From contig CM066985.1 in assembly GCA_033977485.1 (NCBI GenBank), forward strand, positions 73,083,045 through 73,147,044: a stretch of 64,000 nt of DNA, written 5' to 3'. Under the pieces are notes generated by a model that saw only the letters and a list, made by a program, of their open reading frames with translations, was not told the DNA's origin and did no database searches. This DNA comes from Hydrangea macrophylla. Lineage: Eukaryota; Streptophyta; Magnoliopsida; Cornales; Hydrangeaceae. This document shows positions 9,320 to 21,640 of this stretch, piece by piece; the stretch's first letter is position 1; each line of letters starts with the position of its first letter. Made by a program: the position numbers and the translations under genes.

Positions 9320-12120
9320 TGTAACGCCCCGGAAACCGAAGCGCGAGGAAAGAGAAAAAGATAGAGAGAAAAGAATTAAAATTCAATCACAAATGCGGAA
9401 GCGACATTGGGATCCCACGGGGATTCCTACAAATATGACTTACTCACATATAAGCCAAAATGGGCTTACATGTTAACAAGTCCAACAAAGATGAAAACAT
9501 TTGAAAACTTAATTAAAAGACTATCCGAACAAGTACTAGTTCAAGGAGAAAGGGAAAATACAATAGATTTGATAAAATGTCATTTTTTGATAGTTGCTGA
9601 ATTTTAAAACATCCGTAAGTAACTATATATTTGAAATTTTCACATTCTATACACGTAAATCCATGTAAAATTCGATTCTGCACAACTTTCGTCTAATAAC
9701 ATTTTTTTCAATTCTGCACCATTTGGGCAGAAAATAAAGAAAACAGTAGCCGTTTTTCTATGACAGCAACTTTTGACAGCATTTTGAAACATTTTATTTG
9801 AAAGCAAAAGTGTAAATCCGGCAAGGATTCCATTGAAATGCGAAGAGTCCGGCAAGGACAAAATATACATAACCGAATCCGGAAAGGATTCAAAATAAAA
9901 GAACAATGAGTCCGGTAAGGACAAACCAAACACAACCAAATCCGGCAAGGATTCAACTTAACACACAAACATAAAACCTTAGAAGGAAAACTACGGTCTC
10001 GGAAACATAATTACATACCATAATTAAGTTGAACAAGTATATAAAAAAAAAAGATGAGGACTAACACTTGTCCCTCAAAATTACAACACGGCTTCCCGAT
10101 GACAAAATATGGAGGTCTATGCCCAAGAAGTTTCGAACAAGAATAATACAACAATTTTTCTTTAGTGCACTAATCTATTACATTCTTGCCAAAAGGCTAA
10201 ATTAACATGGGAACTATCCATGTACATATCTAAGCATGAGTCTTCAAAATAGAACAAAATGCATCAACGTTTACGCGTCGGGTCACATGTGCCCTTTTTC
10301 CATTATCAAGCTCACCTGAAAAATGTTTTGTCGTTTTTATGAGAACGACAGCTCGTAGACAACATTGTAACAAGTCTATATGATATCCATGACTAAAATG
10401 AAATGAGGTGCAATGAATCGCCACCATGGCTACCATGAAATGTTTAAAGCCGCAAGGCTATGCATGACAAATACACATCACTCTCGTTACCGGACCATGA
10501 GCCACCCACGCATGGAGTGTAGCATACCAACTTCCGGGAGCTACCCGAATATAGTTTGGAGTTTGAATGTTTCTAAGGGTCATTCTCCCTGTCTCACATC
10601 ACAACCCACGTCCGGATTTCTTAAATCAAATTCCCACACATGGGGTTTTTCTCTCTTTTTCAAATAAAACCTTTATGTCGTGATACGTGAATGCTTGCCG
10701 ATTTGGCCTCAATGCATGAAATGTTTAAAATGACTTTATAGCTGCTCCAACAAATTAGTGAACACAATAATTCTTGCATGTTGAACATGTATCAAAGACA
10801 TCAAGAGTTGAATTAAAATTCATAATATAGCATTCCTAACAAGGATTTCTAAACAAACTTCCTAACATGCTCTTACACATAAAGGAAGCATCCTAAGCAC
10901 CACTAGCATCACATAATCAAATATAGTACAACTAAAGCATGTAAATTCACAATTTGTCATACAACTCTAAATTTACTACTTTGGGGAAAACTTAATGTAT
11001 GTGTCAAAATTATTCTCATAACATCATTTTAATTACATTTAACACCCCAAGATCACAACTAGTACAACCAAAGCATAAAATCCACATTTAGGCAAAATAG
11101 TCCAACATTTCAACTTTGGAGGAAATCCTAATACATGTGTCTAAGTCATTCTTCAAACATCACTCTAATTACATTTAACACCACATGACATGTAAGTAAT
11201 TTAATTTGGACATATAACCAATAAAGAGGCATAAAGCCCTAATTTATCAAATTTGGGAAAAAACCTAGCACATGTGTCTAAGTCATTCTCCTAGCACATA
11301 AAAATAAACTCAAAGCAATTTAGACATGTATAACATATGGAATTGAAACAATGCATATCTACCTCAATGTAGGTTTTCCAAAATAAATGGAAAATCACCC
11401 AAAATGCAAGGAAGTCCATAAAGGCTCCAATAACTCCAAGAATATGAGAAGAGAAGTCCAAGAACCCATTGCATGTAATAATTCTTCCATAGGACTCCAT
11501 GGTTGAAGGAGAGAAGTTTTGGAGCTCTATGTAATTAGGAAAAACTATGGTAAAGGCCACCAAAATGAATTTCGAAGGTACCCCTAGGTAGCTCTTGAAA
11601 ATCTAAGACTAAAATGTGAAATAATAAAACTCACGAAAATCCCTATTTAATGGCCTATTTGAGCTTGAAGAAGAAGAAGTAATGGAGGGTTTGTATACCC
11701 ACATTCATGTAGAGAGAAGGAGGAAGAAGAAGAGAAAAAAAAAAAGGAAAAAAAAAAGAAAAGTCAAGAGGGAGAGAGAGATGGCCGGCCACTTTAAGTG
11801 GGGTGGGGCCCACTAGTTGGTCTTTGGTCATTTGTTTGTATTTAATGTGTATAGGTGTGTAATGCATGTGTGTGTGTGTGGTCTACTATTACACACCCAA
11901 ATTAAAATATGTACCCACTTTAACACCAATATAAAAAATAAAAAAAAATGTTGTAGTAAAATAAAATAAAACCAAATAAGAAAAGAAAATAAATAAATAA
12001 ATAAATAGATGTGGTGACACCAGTTCAAATAAATTCAAATACTGCCCCAAAATAATTAACAGGTTTGCACATAGTCATTTAATTACAGTTATACCCTTAT
12101 TAAAATTTTGAGTTATGACA
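9320..12120 (-). repeat. 3' LTR of element F
   Basis: 2801 bp, nearly identical to 17143-19941. It includes five spaced TCCGGCAAGGA words (9817-9951), purine-rich sequence near 11700-11790 and a weak TATA-like TTAAATAGGG on the minus strand near 11646. Confidence 0.93.
9817..9951. repeat. Five spaced TCCGGCAAGGA words in the F LTR
   Basis: Copies start at 9817, 9848, 9877, 9911 and 9941, with spacings of 31, 29, 34 and 30 bp. Two copies carry one substitution. The same array recurs in the other LTR from 17639. Intervening sequence is unrelated. Confidence 0.92.
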
Positions 12121-13799
12121 ATCTACCCCCCTTAAAAGAATTCCGTCCCGGAATTCGGAACAACTATGCGCAAGAAAGGAGCAACGGCTTGCTCAAACAT
12201 TAAGCCAACAAAGCAGAAGAAAGACGATCAACTAGAAGCTTAAACTACTCGGGAAATTAGTGAGGGTAACTTTCCCACGTTTCTCTTTTACCTCGGCGAT
12301 ACTATGATGATGCTAAAGAATCCTTACCAACATGGTGGACAACACACAGTTTTTCTTCTCAATTGTATGAACGGGTTGTTCTTCTCTTTATACTATACGT
12401 CTTCACCAAGAGACACTACGGTCCAATCAAACACATGAGATAGTCAGGATTTCTCTGAGTATTTACACATAAAACACATTGCGCACTCTCAATGACTGAG
12501 GCGGAAGAGCCTGACAAACACATAACTGTGCCATCTTTTCAAGGATTTCAAACGATTCAACAAATGCAGCACTAACTTACCACTAGATCAAATGCTATAA
12601 CCCAGGACAGCAATTTCAAACACGGATGGTCGACGATGACGGTTGGCATACGATTTATGTCGACTTAGAGTTGTAACCAATTTTCTCTAATTACTTTGAT
12701 CTTTTCGGAAGTCTCTCGAACCATATTAGGGCCATGAACAACGGGTACACTTATCTCTTCCCAACACAATGGTGATCAACCTGGACAGTCATACAATGTC
12801 TCAGGCGGTGCTATCTGATAACTGATGTTGGATGTAACTCGGCTAACAGAAACTGTTCTTCCCAATTACTACTATGTGTCATAACACTACTCTCAACATG
12901 TTTTCCAAAATCGATCTGAATAGAAGGAGTTGAATACCCCATACTTACTGCAATTTCTGCCAGGAAGGAAACACAACCTTCGTATCGCGGTTAAACGCAT
13001 CGACACTCATATACTACGGCGTCTCACGATCGTACAGACGTGAATCATACTAAGGAAAACTGCGATGTCGGTCACTCTGAACGGCAACGAATGTGTAGAT
13101 ATGGTCCAAACGATCTACAAGGATCCAAAAGAGTGTTGTCCTTACGCAAAGTTCTTAGAAATACTGTAACAAGAAATTAAAAACAGTTGTAACAAACTTG
13201 TGATTCCCTAGTGTCGGTCTTTACCTGCTAGCAAATCAAATAAATTCGACAATGGATTTCTTTAACCCTTTCCACCAATACTGGCAACGCAAAACATAGT
13301 ACATCTTGTACCTCTCGGATGTAGGGCAAAACGGGAATGGCGGAGCTCTTTCAACAAATCTCCACGGTAAGCAACAGAAACAAACACTCGGTCTCAAGGT
13401 CTCAAACCTCTATTGTCACCAAAAGTCCAACCCTGTCCTAAGTCTCCATTAAGCATACGGAATATCAAGGCAATGGTCTCATCATCAAGTTTCTGTGCTG
13501 GTAACACTTCAAGTCAAAACTTTCGATTACATATTCAAGTTAAACGAGAAAATTTGTGCAAAAGTCTCTGAACCACAATTCTCAAAGTCATCACAACGTC
13601 TCAGTATTCTCCATTCTTGCACCGGTAAATACACTAGGGTACGCGCAAGTCTCAACATTTTCCACTCTTGCATAGGTAAGAAAGTTAAGTCATAGTCATA
13701 CTCTTCGGTCACGACATTAGCCTAGCTCAGGTGGCAATGCAATTCAAGTCATAGTCCGCTCTTGTCTCAAGGTCATCCAAAGTTACATTTATAGTTACA

Positions 13800-14510
13800 G
13801 TTATAATTACCCACTGCGTTGTCCCAAATTAAGGTCTCTCTGAGTCAGAAATGTTTCATATGTGACATCTCCTAGTCCTAAGTCATGGGTAGCTTAATCC
13901 ACGTTTAGGAAGTATACGGTATAGTTCAATCAATTCACGCTCAATGCTCACAAGAACGGTTGCCGAAGTCGAACAAGTTTTGTAACTTTGGTATAACACA
14001 TTCTCACCCAAAGTATCTCAACAAAGTTCACCTCTATTTTAGTCAATGAAGTTAATTGCCAAACGGGAAACATTTCCAACAAAGCAACGGTAGTAACCTA
14101 TTAGTCCCAAGGAACCATGAATCTCAGTTACAAAGAAAATCTATAATGGTCCCAATGTTAGAAGGATTCGCGGATACTCTATTACCAAAAATGACATATT
14201 CAAGAAACTTGTACCTCGGATAATCAATGTCCACACTTAGATGATTTGGCATACGTAGTTATCGGTGTGCAATCACAAACTTTTCCTAGCGAGGATTAAA
14301 CACACGGCTTATCAAGTCTACTAAAGCAGCAGGTGCGTTCGTCAAACTGAACGGTATAACAAGGGATTCACAATGTCAGTAACGCGGGTAAAAAGTAGTC
14401 TTAGGAATCTCACGTTCCCTAGTGCGCAACTGGTGATAACTCTATTTCCAATCAATCTTTAAAACTAAACGCGTTGAACCATGAAGTTGGTCAAAAGGTT
14501 CTACTAATTC
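13800..14510 (-). pseudogene. RT and RNase H relics of element F
   Basis: Minus-strand translation near 14330-14400 gives CESLVIPFSLTNAPAALVDL, a decayed form of the [19 protein letters not shown] box. Codons lower down (about 14160-14230) recall the VKFLGHVIS region. Near 13815-13880, in two frames, there is a relic of [14 protein letters not shown] from RNase H. Stops and frameshifts interrupt every domain, and no open frame exceeds about 75 codons in the internal region. Order and strand agree with the PBS and polypurine tract. Confidence 0.7.
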
Positions 14511-17127
14511 TTATAGTCACAAGATTCGATGTCATAAGCAATACTCAACTTAAGCGAACCACCTATCTTCTTGGCACAGGGAAATGGGTACTCTCCACGG
14601 AGATTGATTAAGACAAATGCAATCGCTAACCTGTAAGTTCTCCAACTGAGTCTTTAACTCTTTCAACCCTGCAGATGTCATATAATATGGCGGCATCAAA
14701 ATAGATGAAGTACTGGGTATTTGTCTGATACAACTCAATTCTCACGGATAGGCGACAAGCCATACAAATCCTCAGGGAACACATCGGTGTACTAACCCAC
14801 AACGGGAGAGAACTCAATCAAATTTGGTCCATTCTCATTAGAAAACAAAACAAACTATTTAAGGAGTCAATATGACTTTTACAGTTGTACCAACTGTGAA
14901 GTGGATATATCGGAGTCTCTATACGATCACCCATGAAACAACTTAGATTCCCGAATGGTAATGCAAAAGCTACCTTCCTCTCGAAACAAGTCACAAGTGC
15001 TTGGCAAGTACTCACTAGTCCATACTCATAATCATAAATCAAAGATGGTGTGCTGGTCAGCTATCACAGCTTGCAGCCACAACAAACTCGATCCAAGGGG
15101 ACTAAGCCTCCAATGGAAGTATCAACTAACAACTAACAATGTAGGAACCAAATGACTCATTCCTCAACTCAATGATGATGCACAAGGTGGTATCCGAAGG
15201 GGTACGATGCGCCGATATCTAAAGGCATAGTGGTACTGGGACTAAACACGAACAACTTACCTCGGATCACAGAAGCATCGGTATTACCCACGGAAGGTGC
15301 GGCGGCAAAAAGATTAAACTGTCCTTATTGTCCCCCTAGGAATGCTCGGCCCAAAAATCTGAGTTGAATGAGTTGGCTGTGGTGGTAACAAAGGTGGCTT
15401 TCAAACCTATTGAAAAGGTGGACGTACTGGGGGTGGTCCAACTGATTGTTTTAGTCAGTGCACGAAGTTCTCTAAATTTTTATTCGAACTCAAATACCCA
15501 AATACTAATATTTTGTGAACCCCTTTACTACGTACATTCAACTTGAATCCAACCACGTTGGTGCGTAGTCCTGGACGAAGTCCATTCTCAAAAGTTCTTA
15601 CCTTCAGCTATTGTCCAATGTTATATAAAAAATGAGACTAGCCACATACTCAGAAACTGTCACGGCTCCCTAACGAAGATTTCAGAAATTCAATCCTCTT
15701 AGCTCGATGAACTACGAACGGGAAATACTACTCACAAAATAATCGGTTGAGGATGTCCCATAACATACTCTTCAAAGTTGGTGTAGTCAACACTAACCCC
15801 CACTTAAATCTGACTGAAAAGTTGCAGTATCTACTCGAAGATTCTCCTCAAACAGTACCAAGTTACTCCAAATTATGAATACGCGCTCAAGCCACAGTCC
15901 CACGTGAACCGGGCACGAATCTCTATATGTTAAACATTAATTCACACATCACTTAGGGGACACGCATACTTAGCATGAGATCACATAGCTCACAACATTA
16001 ATCATGTTCACATATAACATATAACGTTTCCCATCATAATTCCATTATATTTATGAACGATGATATCATATTGCTTTATAAATCAACTCGATACTTAACA
16101 TAAATGACAAGGATAGTATAGGAAAGGCAATCAATATCAATATGGATTACTAGCAACCTTAAACAACTTATATCATGATTCATACTAATCAATGCCTATC
16201 ATGACCCATAGGAATACATAGCACTGAGAATATGCACGGTTATAACACAATCTGTAGGGCACGTCAAATGTGAATGTATTTGGTATGTATCCTGAACACA
16301 TATAAATGTTGGAACTGAGAAGCTCATAGCACGTAGAACATGTACACATATCACGTGTATGCATTAACATAAACATCAAATTCACATAGAAGAATGCTCA
16401 TCAACAATAAGGAATCGCATTACTCAACATGCATCAATACATATTAGAACGATTGGAAATCATATAAAAACACTTAGCGTATCGGGTATGGAACATGTAA
16501 TCTTTAACATGTAAGCACTTAGTGTATACGTACTAAGCATCGAAGGCATTCAACCTTAAGCATGCTAACATTATACTCGCCTTGCATGAAATACGTACTC
16601 TTTATATCATAGCCAATGGAAATGCACATCACAATACATAGAGCATGTAGGCTTCACATGAACTCACATAACACGTAAGATATAAAACATATAAACTGGG
16701 CATGTAACCACAAAAGTTCCAAAGACTTTTACTCATAAAAAAAAATATATGCTCACGCAGCATCTCACTATGTAGAGTAAATGGCGGCATAGTTAAAACA
16801 ATTAGTATTGAATGAGGAATCGAATGACTATTAACCACATTAAGCAACTCATAGGAGGACTAATGCCATCCCATGGAGTATACAAACATTTAAATGTAAA
16901 TAGATACTACGTCGAATGTGAAACATGTAAACACCTTGAACATGTAACCATATAGGTCCCGAAGGAATTCAACCTCTATGCATGCCCCTACGGCATCGCA
17001 TCATTTCAACAAAAAAAGAAAAACCTCAATGAAACCAATGGAAAGCAATAAACAAACTTAGGCATGGACGGAAACGAAACAAGTCTGAAGTAAACACCCA
17101 TAGCCCCTAGGTATTCAAACCCGGTTA

Positions 17128-17142
17128 GCTTTGATACCAATC
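17128..17142 (-). promoter_or_regulatory. Primer binding site of element F
   Basis: Minus-strand TGGTATCAAAGC lies three bases inside the 5' LTR. It matches the plant initiator methionine tRNA 3' end (usual PBS TGGTATCAGAGC) except for one base. Confidence 0.85.
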
Positions 17143-19941
17143 TGTAACGCCCCGGAAACCGAAGCGCGAGGAAAGAGAAAAAGATAGAGAGAAAAGAATT
17201 AAAATTCAATCACAAATGCGGAAGCGACATTGGGATCCCACTGGGATTCCTACAAATATGACTTACTAACATATAAGCCAAAATGGGCTTACATGTTAAC
17301 AAGTCCAACAAAGATGAAAACATTTGAAAACTTAATTAAAAGACTATCCGAACAAGTACTAGTTCAAGGAGAAAGGGAAAATACAATAGATTTGATAAAA
17401 TGTCATTTTTTGATAGTTGCTGAATTTTAAAACATCCGTAAGTAGCTATATATTTGAAATTTTCACATTCTATACACGTAGATCCATGTAAAATTCGATT
17501 CTGCACAACTTTCGTCTAATAACATTTTTTCCAATTCTGCACCATTTGGGCAGAAAATAAAGAAAACAGTAGCAGTTTTTCTATAACAGCAACTTTTGAC
17601 AGCATTTTGAAACATTTCATTGAAAGCAAAAGTGTAAATCCGGCAAGGATTCCATTGAAATGCGAAGAGTTCGGCAAGGACAAAATATACATAACCAAAT
17701 CCGGCAAGGATTCAAAATAAAAGAACAATGAGTCCGGCAAGGATAAACCAAACACAACCAAATCCGGCAAGGATTCAACTTAACACACAAACATAAAACC
17801 TTAGAAGGAAAACTATGGTCTCGGAAACATAATTACATACCATAATTAAGTTGAACAAGTATATAAAAAAAAGATGAGGATTAACACTTGTCCCTCAAAA
17901 TTACAACACGGCTTCCCGATGACAAAATATGGAGGTCTATGCCCAAGAAGTTTCGAACAAGAATAATACAACAATTTTTCTTTAGTGCACTAATCTATTA
18001 CATTCTTGCCAAAAGGCTAAATTAACATGGGAACTATCCATGTACATATCTAAGCATGAGTCTTCAAAATAGAACAAAATGCATCAACGTCTACGCGTCG
18101 GGTCACATGTGCCCTTTTTCCATTATCAAGCTCACCTGAAAAATGTTTTGTCGTTTTTATGAGAACGACGGCTCGTAGACAACATTGTAACAAGTCTATA
18201 TGATATCCATGACTAAAATGAAATGAGGTGCAATGAATCGCCACCATGGCTACCATGAAATGTTTAAAGCCGCAAGGCTATGCATGACAAATACACATCA
18301 CTCTCGTTACCGGACCATGAGCCACCCACGCATGGAGTGTAGCATACCAACTTCCGGGAGCTACCCGAATATAGTTTGGAGTTTGAATGTTTCTAAGGGT
18401 CATTCTCCCTGTCTCACATCACAACCCACGTCCGGATTTCTTAAATCAAATTCCCATACATGGGGTTTTTCTCTCTTTTTGAAATAAAACCTTTATGTCG
18501 TGATACGTGAATGCTTGCCGATTTGGCCTCAATGCATGAAATGTTTAAAATGACTTTATAGCTGCTCCAACAAATTAGTGAACACAATAATTCTTGCATG
18601 TTGAACATGTATCAAAGACATCAAGAGTTGAATTAAAATTCATAATATAGCATTCCTAACAAGGATTTCTAAACTAACATCCTAACATGCTCTTACACAT
18701 AAAGGAACCATCCTAAGCACCACTAGCATCACATAATCAAATATAGTACAACTAAAGCATGTAAATTCACAATTTGTCATACAACTCTAAATTTACTACT
18801 TTGGGGAAAACTTAGTGTATGTGTCAAAATTATTCTCATAACATCATTTTAATTACATTTAACACCCGAAGATCACAACTAGTACAACCAAAGCATAAAA
18901 TCCACATTTAGGCAAAATAGTCCAACATTTCAACTTTGGAGGAAATCCTAATACATGTGTCTAAGTCATTCTTCAAACATCACTCTAATTACATTTAACA
19001 CCACATGACATGTAAGTAATTTAATTTGGACATATAACCAATAAAGAGGCATAAAGCCCTAATTTATCAAATTTGGGGAAAAACCTAGCACATGTGTCTA
19101 AGTCATTCTCCTAGCACATAAAAATAAACTCAAAGCAATTTAGACATGTATAACATATGGAATTGAAACAATGCATATCTACCTCAATGTAGGTTTTCCA
19201 AAATAAATGGAAAATCACCCAAAATGCAAGGAAGTCCATAAAGGCTCCAATAACTCCAAGTATATGAGAAGAGAAGTCCAAGAACCCATTGCATGTAATA
19301 ATTCTTCCATAGGACTCCATGGTTGAAGGAGAGAAGTTTTGGAGCTCTATGTAATTAGGAAAAACTATGGTAAAGGCCACCAAAATGAATTTCGAAGGTA
19401 CCCATAGGTAGCTCTTGAAAATCTAAGACTAAAATGTGAAATAGTAAAACTCACGAAAATCCTTATTTAATGGCCTATTTGAGCTTGAAGAAGAAGAAGT
19501 AATGGAGGGTTTGTATACCCACATTCATATAGAGAGAAGGAGGAAGAAGAAGAGAGAAAAAGAAAGGAAAAAAAAAATGAAAAGTCAAGAGGGAGAGAGA
19601 GATGGCCGGCCACTTTAAGTGGGGTGGGGCCCACTAGTTGGTCTTTGGTCATTTGTTTGTATTTAATGTGTATAGGTGTGTAATGCATGTGTGTGTGTGT
19701 GGTCTACTATTACACACCCAAATTAAAATATGTACCCACTTTAACACCAATATAAAAAATAAAAAAAAATGTTGTAGTAAAATAAAATAAAACCAAATAA
19801 GAAAAGAAAATAAATAAATAAATAAATAGATGTGGTGACACCAGTTCAAATAAATTCAAATACTGCCCCAAAATAATTAACAGGTTTGCACATAGTCATT
19901 TAATTATAGTTATACCCTTATTAAAATTTTGAGTTATGACA
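17143..19941 (-). repeat. 5' LTR of element F
   Basis: 2799 bp, the partner of 9320-12120, with scattered single-base differences and small homopolymer indels. The TCCGGCAAGGA array starts at 17639. Confidence 0.93.
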
Positions 19942-19946
19942 ATAAA

Positions 19947-21231
19947 TTTATTTAGTAATTATAATTTTATTTGTAGTAATATTGCTAAATTAGCTTTTGA
20001 CATCATAAATTATGTGGTTAATTATTTAAGCAAATCTTTAACTATCATTGGTATTTTCATAATTGTTAATCATTCCATAATTAATAAATAAGGTATGTTT
20101 TAAATATTTAAATTATAGTATGGTTATAATTTGGGATTAATCAAGTATTAATCCGGCTTATATTGTGAATTAGTATATTTTATATTTTAAAATATTAGTT
20201 TATTATTCGGTTAATTATTTTAATAAATAATTAACTATTATTGTTATTTTTATTATTTTTCAATTATTAATTATTCGATAATTAATAATTGAGGATCTCT
20301 ATTAATACTTGAACCTTGTTTAGGTATATGATTAGTATTTATTAATTAGTAGTCCAATATTCTTTACATACTAATTAAAGTATACTTAACTTGTATTTAA
20401 TATATATTTAGTATTCGATAAATACTAAATAAATTTTACTCCTTTTATAATAAATAATAAATATCTAGTAAAGGATTACCTTACCATGTTTTATAATTAT
20501 CAAATTATAAAACTATACTTTATTACTTTTAGTAATTCTCAAAGAGCCACTTATTTAATGTTTAATTATTTTAAATATCAAACGAGTCCCGAAAATTATG
20601 AGAAAAATATCTCTAGTGTACTTTAAGGTCTTTATTTAATAAAAAATGTTTTTAGGGACTATTTGTCTCCCTTAGATATATTATGTAATTAGTACACCAT
20701 CAATCGTATTTTCTATATGGAATTATCTCCGATAATTCATAATAAATAAACCGTAACTCAGAAAATACGCGGTCAGTTCCCAGAGCCTTAGAATAATGTC
20801 TAGAAATATCCCCTTGAGTTTGGAGACCTTTCGATGCTGTCGAAAATACAGCTTACCTGCAGGACCTACACTGGTATAGAAAATCCAACCTTTTATGTGA
20901 CGGACTCCGATTTGAGTCTAGTCAATGGCGTTGGACTTAGAATGACACGTAGATCACTACCTTGAGGTTTATATCCTCATTTGGTATAATTACCATTATG
21001 CCATTATCATTTACACATACGTTTCATCACCGTTATTCTATTATACGTTGTAGGACTATGACTTATCCGCTGTCCGGAGAGTCATAAGCTGGACAAGACA
21101 TCCAGGTGAGTGTTTCTAACCTCACTCTCAATATACATAATGACTGCTAGAGTATTTGTATATATGTACCGTACTTACGATGGTTATTCGATATGCCTTG
21201 ATGTTTACGTTATATATATATATATATTAGG
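19947..21231 (+). mobile_element. LTR I, second part, truncated
   Basis: Continuation of LTR I after the ataaa duplication of F. It is AT-rich to about 20760 and then more mixed. A donor-like CCAG|GTGAGTGTTTCTAAC lies at 21102-21120, as in LTR C (35019-35036). LTR C runs about 1.6 kb beyond that point. Here the sequence ends within about 125 bp at a (TA)n run (21214-21231), then G gag resumes. The distal part of LTR I, with about 50 gag codons, is therefore probably deleted. Confidence 0.6.
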
Positions 21232-21262
21232 GAATTGATTGCAAATTGTTCAGACACAGATC

Positions 21263-21436
21263 TCATACCCCTATCTCAGGTGCATGTACCATAGCTATCG
21301 GTGCTGCCTCGAATGGAGGTGTTGGAGGTAATCGTTTCGCTAAATTCTGAACCAATTCCCCAATGTTCCCAATCATTTCTGTCATTTGATCCATACGTCG
21401 AGTATGTGGTGATAAATCTTGGTTACTATCACTCAT
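21263..21436 (-). pseudogene. Gag N-terminus of element G
   Basis: From an ATG at 21436 the frame reads MSDSNQDLSPHTRRMDQMTE and continues MIGNIGELVQNLAKRLPPTP for 57 codons to a TGA. Codons resembling the start of a chromovirus Gag (SEQF) follow. It lies about 200 bp inside the PBS and 5' LTR, so this is the natural start of gag. The rest of gag is at 6360-7058, separated by LTR I and element F. About 50 codons at the junction are missing. Confidence 0.75.
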
Positions 21437-21623
21437 GATTATAATCCTGTCAATCTCAATGCATAAATACTATGCATGTATGGCAATAACAAATTCATGT
21501 ATGTATAACAACATACATATGTATCAAACACCTCTACAATATATGAATGCATTCTACAATATGTGTCAAAAAACTCAACACTCCACACGTCGACGTACGT
21601 TCCCCAAAGTTTTGTTACCTATA

Positions 21624-21640
21624 GCTGTGATACCACTAAA
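21624..21640 (-). promoter_or_regulatory. Primer binding site of element G
   Basis: Minus-strand TGGTATCACAGC, one mismatch from the usual initiator tRNA PBS, lies five bases inside the 5' LTR edge at 21641. Confidence 0.8.

Larger units (their letters stand above)
9320..19941 (-). mobile_element. Complete LTR retrotransposon F, 10.6 kb, coding region decayed
   Basis: Two direct repeats (9320-12120 and 17143-19941) enclose a 5-kb internal region. The ends are TGTAACGCC and GTTATGACA. A perfect 5-bp target duplication (ataaa, 9315-9319 and 19942-19946) bounds the element. Minus orientation is shown by an initiator-tRNA-like PBS next to the right LTR and a polypurine tract (GGGGGGTAGAT) next to the left LTR. 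RT and RNase H can be traced but are full of stops. The LTRs look only about 1-2 % diverged by eye, far younger than the coding decay implies, so F was probably moved by enzymes of a related element. Confidence 0.93.

Noticed and set aside
10413..10667. 84-codon ORF present in both F LTRs (also at 18233)
   Set aside because: Conserved only because the LTRs are nearly identical; no protein features and no other support.
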